64,000 bases of DNA, from the NCBI GenBank assembly GCA_036346355.1, contig CM070581.1, positions 45,155,849 to 45,219,848 on the forward strand. Reading direction: 5' to 3'. Source of the DNA: Rhipidocladum racemiflorum (taxonomy: Eukaryota > Streptophyta > Magnoliopsida > Poales > Poaceae). Numbering within the stretch: the first letter of the stretch is position 1; each line of letters begins with the position of its first letter. The notes under the pieces are model-generated. The model did no database searches and had not been told where the DNA came from. It saw only the letters and a program-made list of their open reading frames with translations. Both the position numbers and the translations under genes were made by a program. Below are positions 56,367-64,000 of the stretch, in pieces.

Positions 56367-56815
56367 TCATCGAGTTATGAGACCAACATTATTAGAATTA
56401 AAGTTTACAATGCATTTATTGTTCCCAAAGATACAAGTGTATCCATCATCATCTAATAAAGAAACTGAAATAAGGTTTCTCCTTACAATTGGAACATAAA
56501 CGACATTATTCAAAAGAAGGATGAAGCCACTATCTAATACTAATGATAGTGTGCCAACGGCTTCAACTTCAGCCTCCTTTCCATCAGCAACTCTAAGGCT
56601 TCGCTCCCCCTTTCTTACCGTCTTCACGGTAAGGAATCCCTGCAATGAATTGGAAACGTGCACAGTGGCACTTGAGTCAATCCACCAGGTATTGGGAAAA
56701 TCATTAGCATAAAGGGATTCATCAATAAAAGAAATTTCATCATTACCCTTTTTAGCAAGCCATTTCATAAAGCCTGCACAATCTTTCTGAACGTGCCCAC
56801 TGGTTTTGCAAAAAA
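56367..56815 (-). pseudogene. Copia-C zinc knuckle end and protease (active site altered)
   Basis: After KTSGHVQKDC of the knuckle, the protease motif reads WWIDSSATVHVS at about 56688-56650. The catalytic D-S/T-G triplet of copia proteases is Asp-Ser-Gly, and here Gly is Ser. The rest (SLRVADGKEAEVEAVGTL, NNVVYVPIVRRNLISVS) is normal. Substitution in the fireman's-grip Gly should impair the enzyme. It could be a late mutation after insertion. Confidence 0.85.
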
Positions 56816-57597
56816 TGACAGATGGGCCCATCAGAAGTAGATGTAGCAGTGACCTTCTCCTTTTGCTTTGGCTTGCTTGACTCAGCCTTAGGGGAGAAGT
56901 GCAGCTTTTTTTTGGACTTAGCCTCCCCTTGAAATTTCCTTTTTCCATGGCCAACATGAAAAACTTGGTCCTTTCTTTCAGCCTTAATCCTCTCCTCCTC
57001 TTGGACACACATAGCGATCAACTCGCTCATGGTCCATTGCTCCTTCTGAGTATTATAATTAATTTTGAATGCATTATACTCAGGAGGGAGAGAGGTCATA
57101 ATAAAGTGGACCAGGAACCCATCAGAAATGGTCATGTCCATGCCCTTGAGTTTTGCAGCCATATCATTCATCATCATGATATGCTCACGAACGCTGCTAG
57201 AGCCATCATATTTACTTGTGAGCATCTTCATGATCAAAGTACTGGCATAAACTTTTGAGGAGCCCTTGAATTGCTCCTCGACTGAGGCTAAGTACTGCTT
57301 AACGTTGTCGGAATCAGGGATTGCTCCCCTTATCGCAACAGATATGGTGCTCTTTATGATCATTAAGGACATGCGATTGGACCGCTCCCACTTTTCTGCT
57401 GTTGAGTCATAGAGTTTCTTTTTCTCAGCGAAACTCTCATCATCAACGGAAGGAGCTACGGGAGCGTCCTCACGTAATGCATAGTCCAGATCCATAATAC
57501 CAAGGACAATCTGAACTCTTTCCTTCCAAGAAGGAAAGTTTGTTCCTGTCAGCTGCTCAATACCGTTCAAATAAGCGGCAACATTAGTGTTGTTCAT
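56752..57597 (-). pseudogene. Copia-C gag
   Basis: Starts MNNTNVAAYLNGIEQLTG at 57597 (a longer open frame begins at 57657, but this Met fits family N-termini). Gag-domain features are FPSWKERVQIVLGIMDLDYAL, KWERSNRMSLMIIKSTI and SVREHIMMMNDMAAKLKGM, then a Lys-rich stretch. The frame runs off in the first half of the zinc knuckle because of an A run of six at about 56810-56815, giving a +1 shift relative to the protease frame. Confidence 0.9.
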
Positions 57598-57660
57598 GGC
57601 TGAATCAAGAAAATAAAATATAATAAGTAAAAATTGGAGAAAATAATTGTCTTGCATGAA

Positions 57661-58933
57661 ATTAACCCTACGTTGGTTTGATTAATAACTGCTAATGACA
57701 AAAATGAAATAAATTAAATTATGGGTAACACATGGCCATAAACAACGTTGGTCAGAATATGATCATGGTTATAATATAATCCCAGTTTTAATTAAATAGG
57801 TATGATACATAGTTATAATCAACTTTGGTCCGAATATAACTATGATCACAAATTAATCCAAACATTATTAAATCTCCAATTAATATTTCCCGTTGGTTCC
57901 ATATTAATCGGAGAAAATATTCAGAAATAATCATCATAAGAATTAATTATCACATCATTAACTTGCTCAGAAAAAATAATCTAAATATTAATGTCCAAAA
58001 CAATAATCATAAAATTCAATATAGTAATAATGCCCAGGAAATACAAATTAAACAATAATTGAACAATACTTATAGCTAAATTAAATAAGTCATAATACAT
58101 CAAAAGGAATTTAGCTAAATAGAAATTAGAACAAAACAGTAAAGGCCGCTTACTAAGCTAAACAAAGAAGCCCATGCGCAAATGCAAATACAAGAGCCTG
58201 TGCGAGCCTACTCACGCTGCTGCCGCACGCTGGCCCGTGACCCAGACAACTCGGCAGCCTAGCTGCTCGATCGGCCCAAACGCAATAGGCCCGCGCGAAG
58301 AGAGAGCCCCAGCCGTCGATTCAGACGAACGGCTGAGATGATCCAAAAACTAAGCAAAAAGCGCCCTAACTAGAAAACCCTAACCCTAACTCAGTTTCCC
58401 ATCTCGATCGGAAACCACGCGACAGCGAAAACCGAGCGATGGGGCAACACGTCGGCGCGCGCGCGCACGGCGGACGAGCGGAGGAGCCGCTGACGGCGAG
58501 GCGGCGTGAGGGAGCCGCGACGGCACGTGCGCACACAAGACGAGATGGCGCCATGGAGCCGCGGTGGAACGCGCGCGCACGGCGGGAAGGCGGAAGCGGC
58601 GGCTTCAGACGCGGCGCTTCCACGATGCGACGGTGGCGACCATGGAGCAAGGGGTATGCTCCCGACAGGAGGTAAGTACCAAAACCCTTAAAACCTTTCG
58701 TTTTCCTTGACTGATTTGGGGTTTTAAGGCTCGGATTTGAGGATTTAGGATTCAAATCCGAGGGGAATCTTGCGGTTGGGGTTCGGATTTGTGATCTAGG
58801 GTTTGAAACGATCTTATCCCCTTCTTCTAATTGCTAAGCCAAAGATGATCAACCCTGAACCGAACAAATTAAGAGCTTAACCGACAAGAACCGATCTAAA
58901 CCGGGACAAATTGGAGCATGATTAGACTAGAAC
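57661..58933 (-). other. Copia-C long untranslated leader
   Basis: About 1.3 kb between primer site and gag. AT-rich near gag, GC-rich at about 58200-58670, where open frames rich in Ala/Arg/Pro (for example 58755-58366) occur without a recognisable domain. Unusually long leader for a copia. The GC-rich part might be acquired sequence. Confidence 0.5.
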
Positions 58934-58945
58934 GCTCTGATACCA
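58934..58945 (-). other. Copia-C primer-binding site
   Basis: Minus-strand TGGTATCAGAGC, complementary to initiator Met tRNA. It is 17 nt from the LTR end rather than the usual few, because a 15-bp segment TACCAAATGTTAG(G/A)(A/T) is present twice at 58941-58955 and 58956-58970. Confidence 0.85.
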
Positions 58946-58962
58946 AATGTTAGGATACCAAA

Positions 58963-59380
58963 TGTTAGATAATTTATCTAAGGACTGAGTCTTGATTCTT
59001 ATCTAGCCTAGGTCATGATCACAAGATTAATGCGGAATAAAGTCATTAGAACTAACCCGGTGAAGATGCAGCCATTAGTGTTCTTGATCGGTCGATGAGG
59101 CAGTAGCAAGAAGAAGAGATCACCGTGATCCTCACGGTAATGGTATAGGGCCTTCGGTAGCCTTGCGCTAGAAACTTAGATCGGATGGTGTCAGGGAGAG
59201 TGAGCTCGTGGTTGTTCTGTATCAACATGAGCCGGTCTATCCCCTCCTTTTTCTAGCGTTGGTACCGGGACCAAAACCAAAGACGTTGGTGCGCTCCCGA
59301 TCATTGCGCGTTCGTTATTCGTGGTGGTTTAGATCCGAGTTTTTCGGATTCCGTTAGATTAGCTGTGATCACCACTAACA
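58963..59380 (-). repeat. Copia-C 5' LTR
   Basis: 418 bp, TGTTAG...ACTAACA on the plus strand, same length as 52891-53308. Confidence 0.95.
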
Positions 59381-59385
59381 ATATT

Positions 59386-59730
59386 GTGCTGGAGAAGATT
59401 GGACAAGCAGCTTATAAGCTTGAATTACCTAAAGGAAGCATGGTGCATCCCGTGTTTCATGTCTCTCAGCTTAATCCTCATGTTCCAGACCATACTCCAG
59501 TATTTTCTTCTATGCCAGCACATGTTGAAATTAGCTTGCAATCAGTTCATCCAGGGGAAATTCTAGATAAAAGACTGGTTAAGAGAGGTGATACTGCACA
59601 TCTTCAGGTATTAATCAAATGGATACCATGCCTGCTACAGCTGCAACTTGGGAGGACTACGATGAGATTCATTAGAGAGTTCCAGAAGCACCAGCTTGGG
59701 AATAAGCTGGATTTCAAGGGGGGGGGCGGC
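59386..59730 (+). pseudogene. Gypsy-C integrase C-terminus with chromodomain-like tail
   Basis: Continues the integrase cut at 52890: VLEKIGQAAYKLELPKGSMV, then HPVFHVSQLNPHVPD, the conserved gypsy integrase end. A tail with EILDKRLVKRGDTAHLQVLIKW matches the start of a chromodomain. Its ATWEDY-like segment is only visible in another frame, so a frameshift lies near 59630. Ends at the polypurine tract (59717-59730). Confidence 0.75.
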
Positions 59731-59732
59731 AA

Positions 59733-59984
59733 TGTCATACAGTCATAGCTGCACTAGGTAGGACCGTAGGAGCCCCGTGTAAGCGTCGGGTGTGTGTCTG
59801 TCGGCCCAAAGTGGCGACTAAGGGGTTTAAAGAGCCGAGTATTGTATAACGTCACCCCCAGATTGAGAGATAGAAAGAAGCTGTGCTTCCCCCCCCACCC
59901 CCCCTCTCTTCCCTCATCCCCAATTTCTCTTCCTGTTCACACTCGTGATGGCAAAAAATTAGGATTGGTAGATGGGACATAACA
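59733..59984 (+). repeat. Gypsy-C 3' LTR (short)
   Basis: Starts TGTCATACAGTCATAGCTGC directly after AAGGGGGGGGGCGGCAA and probably ends ...GGGACATAACA at 59984. Contains a C-rich pyrimidine stretch (59889-59925). No partner LTR in the window, so the end is approximate. Confidence 0.55.
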
Positions 59985-60646
59985 CAAAGTTTCTTTCATT
60001 TTGTTGATATGTATATCATTCTGCTGCTAGGTCGTTTAACGATATCATCTTCATAGCTTAGATGACATTAGAACTTCAACCATCATATTATCTGTTAATA
60101 TGCACATTTCAAGTCTTGACCTTACAGAGTACCACGACTCTGTTCCTATCATCAACCGAGATTCATAGTAGTCACATGGAGACTGCAACTTAAATAGTTG
60201 TATGTGAACCGTTAGATAAAAAGCGATGGTCCATATCTTCTAGGAATATTGTTAAACACTGTTTTTGACTTTGTTAAGCAATCTGGATGTTCCTCGCCTC
60301 AGACAGTCCAAATGGCTGGGGACTGCTTAAGTTGCAGTCCCTAGGATGACTGCAAAGGATCCCTTTCCTCCTATCATACACTTAAGCTGTCCTAAGTTCC
60401 TCACTCTGTTTTATTTGGCATTCCCTTTGACTCATTGCTTTTTGCCTCATTTGTCACTATCCAAAAGCTGACAAGTACAATTTCCCCATGTTATACATTT
60501 TTAGCTCGGTTTTCAAGAAAGAAGATATTCATCAGTTTTGTAATGCAGATTTGATCTATTGTCACTGCCTCGGAGAATGAACATGTAAACACTGTAGTTT
60601 GGTTCATATCAATAGCTCTTGTTGCATGCCTTATAAAATAGCTTCT
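59985..60646. other. Intervening sequence without a gene; hosts one MITE-like repeat
   Basis: 660 bp between the Gypsy-C LTR and the LINE tail. No open frame of interest. Contains the inverted-repeat element at 60168-60353. Confidence 0.5.
60168..60353. mobile_element. Small MITE-like inverted-repeat element
   Basis: Ends GTAGTCACATGGAGACTGCA and, reverse-complemented, GCAGTCATCCTAGGGACTGCA, both continuing ACTTAA: about 27-bp imperfect inverted repeats around a 186-bp unit. No convincing target duplication, so the superfamily is open. Confidence 0.5.
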
Positions 60647-60659
60647 TTTTTTTTTAGAT

Positions 60660-61431
60660 AAAGGATATTTAATCCGGTCTCTGCCAAAGCACACAACCGA
60701 GTTCATACAAGTAGCACAACCATAGAGCTGGAAAAGAAAATACAATTGAGAGAACTGAAAATCAAAAGCAAATTCTATAATTGCTTCTCCATCCATTCTT
60801 GGCGAAGATATCCAACGCCACAACCTCCAACGCCTGTGACCGCTCGCATGGTCTCCCTGTTGTTCTCGTGACCGCAATAATGCCCAAAACCGAGCGATGG
60901 CACCCCCGAAAGTGGCCTGCATAAAAGAAAAGCAACGCTTGTTTTGAAAGATGATATCATTTCGAGTGCACCAAATTGCCCATAATATAGCAGCTCCCCA
61001 CAAGAATCAATCGCTTAGCACACTTGTCAATGCCGCTTAACCAATGACCCGAGATATGAGACATGGACTTCGGCGGAGAGAGACCAAGAGCAATATATAC
61101 AACACGCCAAATAGAGCGTGAATGCCGGGCACCAAAAAAAAAGATGCCTTATTGTTTCATTACAATTACGTAAAACAAGATTGTTGATCCCCATTCCAAT
61201 TCCTTTTAGCTAAATTGTCCTTTGTTAAAATAATGCCTTTCTTTAAATACCAAAGGAAGATCTTAATTTTTAAAGGAATTTTCAACTTCCAAATAAACCC
61301 ATCGATAAAAGGCGTTCCTTGGTTCATCAAGTATCCATACATTGAACGTCATCGAGAACTGCTCATTTCTATTTAATCCCAGATAAAAATGTCCCTACCA
61401 TCAAGAAGTTGACAACTAGCTATTTTGGCAA
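60660..61431 (-). pseudogene. LINE zf-RVT and 3' coding remnant
   Basis: Minus-strand frames interrupted several times. The 61003-60491 frame starts MWGAAILWAIWCTRNDIIFQ, the usual motif after the reverse transcriptase zinc-binding domain (WxxWxxRN), and includes CFGRDRIKYPLSKKKR at the very end. Upstream Cys/His residues of the zinc domain are in other frames (61250-61010). Confidence 0.75.
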
Positions 61432-61992
61432 TTAAAGTATACCATGCCGCCAATTTATCCTCCAAAGTAATCTTCGAAAATGAATGTTTGGTGGCAATTG
61501 AGTCATAACCTTTGCCACAGTACTATGAGGGTGACGAACTATGTTATACAAACTAGGAAATTGAACCTGCAGAGGTGTAGATCCTATCCAAATGTCCTCC
61601 CAAAATCTGGTTTGTGAACCATCTCTAATCCGAAATGATCCACATCCCATAAAACCATCTTTAATCTTTAACAACCCTTTCCAAAAATGTGAGTCCCCAG
61701 GTTTAATCTGCACTTGGGACAAACATTTGGATCTTAAATATTTATTGATAAGCAAAGTCCCGCAGATCCCATCTTCATTCAACAGCTTAAATAACCATTT
61801 ACTGAGAAGGCATTTATTCTTGACGTGCAGATTCACAATACCCAGACCTCCTTGATCTTTAGGACGACACAAGATATTCCATTTAGCAAGGCGATATTTT
61901 CTCTTATCACTATGACCTTGCCAAAAAAATCTAGATCGATAATAGTCCAACCTCTTTAATACACCCTTAGGTAGTTCAAAAAAAGACATCAT
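61432..61992 (-). pseudogene. LINE reverse transcriptase C-terminal linker
   Basis: 186-codon frame. MMSFFELPKGVLKRLDYYRS, then FFWQG, KWNILCRPKDQGGLGIVNL and FRIRDGSQTRFWEDIW are the conserved post-RT motifs of plant LINEs. Separated from the RT frame by a 1-nt insertion near 61997-62010. Confidence 0.85.
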
Positions 61993-62005
61993 GAATATAG
62001 GGAGG

Positions 62006-62863
62006 CTACGGGACAGAATCTAAAAGAATAAGTCTGCCCCCATAAGAAAGGTGTTTGGCCTTCCAAGTACTTAGTTTTCGTTTAAATCTATCCTCAATCA
62101 CACCCCAGTCCGTATTACGGAGCTTGCGAAAGTGCTTAGGAATACCTAAGTAACGAAACGGATAAGATCCTATCCCACAGCCAAACAAGTTAGTATATTC
62201 TTGTTCATGATGTCTAGCATCACCAAAGCAAAATATTTCACTTTTGTGAAAATTAATTTTGAGTCCCGATAATTGTTCAAATACACACAGTAATAACTTC
62301 ATATTTTTAGCTTGTTCAATATCATGATCCATGAAAAGGATAGTATCATCAGCATATTGCAGAATCGATAAACCATCCTCAATCAGATGATGTATAACCC
62401 CTCGAAATTGCCCACTCTCTTTCGCTCGCTTAATCAAAAGAGCAAGCATATCTGCCACAATATTGAATAAAATAGGAGACATGGGATCACCCTGCCTGAG
62501 CCCTTTTTTCGTTTGGAAGTAATGTCCAATATCTTCATTAACTTTAATACCCACACTACCTCCAGTGACAAAATGATCAATCCAGGAGCACCACTGATGA
62601 CAGAAACCCTTCATGCGAAGAGTTTGCTGGAGAAAAGACCATTTCACCTTATCATAGGCCTTTTCAAAATCAAGTTTTAATATCACTCCATTTAGCTTCT
62701 TCGAATTCAATTCATGAATAGTTTCATGTAATATAACTACTCCCTCCATAATATTACGGCCCGGCATAAAAGCCGTTTGAGAAGGTCTAACTACTTTGTT
62801 TGCCACCTGCATAATTCTATTAGTAGCAACTTTTGTGAATATTTTGAAGCTCACATTGAGCAA
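62006..62863 (-). pseudogene. LINE reverse transcriptase core
   Basis: 285-codon open frame. Motifs: PSQTAFMPGRNI, LKLDFEKAYDKVKW, GLRQGDPMSPILFNIVADML, the catalytic ILQYADDTILFMDHD and LGIPKHFRKL. All RT landmarks including YADD are intact. Only the flanking frameshifts disable it. Confidence 0.9.
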
Positions 62864-62934
62864 ACAGATCGGTCTATATTGTTGTATTTTGGTCGCCTCT
62901 TTAATTTTTGGAAGAAGCGTAATTATCCCAAAAT

Positions 62935-63978
62935 TTAGAGTAAATAGGGGTAATCGACCACAAAAGAAATCAGATCATCTTTTATGATATCCCAGAATAC
63001 CTGATAAAATTCTGCTGGGAAACCGTCAGGTCCGGGCGATTTATTGTGTTCCATTTGAAAAATCGCCTCTTTAACCTCATTTTCAGTAAATTTAGCAACG
63101 AGGATTTCATTCTCCTCATTTGTTACGTGGGGCAGATCCTGATTATGAACCTCCACTAAACTGAAAGTATTCTCCTCTGACGGACCAAATAAACCCTTAT
63201 AATAGTGCGTAATATACTCTTTTAATTGAGCATCCCCCACTATTACACGATCCTCATGATCTAATTTGAAAATGTGTTTTTTTCTGTGTCTGCCATTAGC
63301 AATTAGATGAAAATATTGGGTATTATCATCTCCTTCCAAAAGGTCCTTTGTCTTAGCTCTCTCATACCACTTGATTTCTTCTTCCCTCAACAAGTGTACC
63401 AACCGGTCATGTAGGTAATTTTTTAAGTTTAATTCATAGGATGAGAGAACGTTATGTTCTGCCTTTTTATCCAAATCATCTATTATAGATATAATATGTT
63501 GCTTCTCTTTTTTATTATGACCAGCTGTATGTTTGGCCCAGCCTCTTAAGAATTGCCTAAGTGTCCTTATCTTATTCTGCCATTTTTCCATAGCAGTAGT
63601 CCCTCTGGTCTCTGATTGCCATTTATTGGCAACACACTCATAGAAACCATCTCTAATCAACCAACCTCGTTCAAATTTGAATAACGGCGGCTGTCTATTA
63701 TGAGACGACCCCCCAGTATTCAATAGTAAAGGGCTATGATCTGAATTACTTCTATCCCTAGCCTGCACAGTAGTGAGAGGAAATTTATTTTCCCAATCAG
63801 TACAGACCAAGATCCTATCTAACTTTTCAAAAGTTGGATCAGCATCACTACTTGCCCAAGTATATTGTGACCGAGACAAACTTAACTCTCTAAGCTCTAG
63901 TGATTGAATGACCATATTAAAAAGATTAGGCCATTTCTTATTAAAGTTGTCCTTGTTTTTTTCTTGAGACCCCCGCAT
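62935..63978 (-). pseudogene. LINE endonuclease C-terminus and RT N-terminal region
   Basis: 347-codon open frame. RSQYTWASSDADPTFEKLDR and NSDHSPLLL are the last endonuclease motifs (the SDH catalytic His is present). Then comes the long linker with ERAKTKDLLEGDDNTQYFH, and the RT start SPGPDGFPAEFYQ. After LISF the frame is lost near 62945. The true start is to the right, outside the window. Confidence 0.9.
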
Positions 63979-64000
63979 TATGTTGTAATCTCCACCAATA

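Larger units (their letters stand above)
52891..59380 (-). mobile_element. Copia-C: nearly complete Ty1/copia retrotransposon
   Basis: Minus-strand element of 6490 bp. Two 418-bp LTRs (58963-59380 as 5' LTR, 52891-53308 as 3' LTR) differ at roughly a dozen positions. Target duplication is ATACT (52886-52890) and ATATT (59381-59385), one change. Primer-binding site TGGTATCAGAGC at 58945-58934 and polypurine tract AGTGGGAGAA next to 53309. Gag, PR, IN, RT and RNase H follow in copia order with few lesions: a +1 in an A/T run within the zinc knuckle, one stop in integrase, a short deletion in RT and an altered protease active site. Confidence 0.95.
49085..59984 (+). mobile_element. Gypsy-C: chromodomain Ty3/gypsy element split by two copia insertions
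   Basis: Plus-strand remnants in order: RNase H (49085-49178, then 51632-51780), integrase (51895-52885), integrase C-terminus plus chromodomain-like tail (59386-59730), polypurine tract and a short 3' LTR (59733-59984). Interrupted by the Angela-like solo LTR (49179-51626) and by Copia-C (52891-59380). The frame resumes at both sites when one duplication copy is removed. The chromodomain-like tail and short LTR suggest a Reina-type chromovirus. Gag, protease and RT core are missing at the left. Confidence 0.8.
60647..64000 (-). mobile_element. LINE-1: L1-type non-LTR retrotransposon, 5' part beyond window
   Basis: Minus strand. The poly(A) tail appears as a T run at 60647-60657, just after TTTATC on the minus strand, the usual grass LINE 3' end. 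Coding order from the right: endonuclease C-terminus, RT (62863-62006 and upstream), thumb/linker (61992-61432), then zf-RVT remnants (61003-60660). Frameshifts near 62945 and 61995 and stops in the 3' third make it inactive. The 5' end, target duplication and most of the endonuclease lie outside the window. Confidence 0.9.

Noticed and set aside
58366..58755. 129-codon minus-strand frame in the Copia-C leader
   Set aside because: Ala/Arg/Pro-rich, open on both strands, no domain; composition effect or acquired non-coding sequence.

Overview
This window is plant nuclear DNA, almost certainly from a grass (Poaceae). It holds LTR retrotransposons primed by initiator-Met tRNA, a SIRE/Maximus-type copia, an Angela-like copia LTR, long LTRs of Tekay/Del type (TGTAACA...CGACA), a TRIM, hAT elements, a Tourist MITE, a LINE-1 type element, and a GC-rich intron-containing gene with a pyrimidine-rich leader. 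I cannot name the species. I see one host gene; nearly everything else is nested transposable elements. All names such as Gypsy-A are local labels.

The host gene is at 13370-21611, plus strand. Five exons with canonical GT-AG junctions encode a 147-residue longin/SNARE-like protein that I recognise as the plant LOLITA type, the small subunit of the TPLATE endocytic adaptor complex. Its second intron is 7.16 kb. About 5.9 kb of that is a stack of transposons: hAT-1 (14303-20229, TSD CAATTGAT) contains hAT-2 (15145-20052, TSD CTCCCACC, broken transposase on the minus strand). hAT-2 in turn contains a 375-bp TRIM (16558-16932, TSD ATGAG) and a non-autonomous hAT (18410-19580, TSD GTAGACAG).

Left of the gene (1-12592) lies a minus-strand Ty3/gypsy element (Gypsy-A: LTR, gag, then an RNase H remnant at the left edge). 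A plus-strand SIRE-type copia (Copia-A, 500-10052) sits inside it. Copia-A has a complete 5' LTR, a stop-riddled gag-pol, a polypurine-rich 3' region and a 3' LTR cut off at 10052. Its LTR carries an array of GGACCAA/TTGGTCC inverted-repeat units.

Right of the gene (about 22570-40540) is a second minus-strand gypsy (Gypsy-B) split by two plus-strand solo LTRs (24868-28162 and 29516-38894). The second solo LTR is split by a young non-autonomous LTR element (32013-37832, two LTRs of about 2.03 kb, TSD TGGGT). Next is a plus-strand copia LTR (40675-47921) split by a third solo LTR of the same broad type, on the minus strand (44529-47905, TSD GCATC). After an LTR fragment and a LINE relic comes a plus-strand chromodomain gypsy (Gypsy-C, about 49085-59984). 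It is split by an Angela-like solo LTR (49179-51626, itself holding a Tourist MITE and a Micron-like element in a TA microsatellite) and by a nearly complete minus-strand copia (Copia-C, 52891-59380, LTRs 418 bp each). The right edge is a 5'-truncated-by-window LINE on the minus strand (60647-64000).

The least expected signal is a short exon-like module shared by the long LTRs: an AG acceptor, 49-81 nt, then a GC-type donor reading AAG|GCAAGT. It occurs in all three solo LTRs and in both LTRs of the non-autonomous element.
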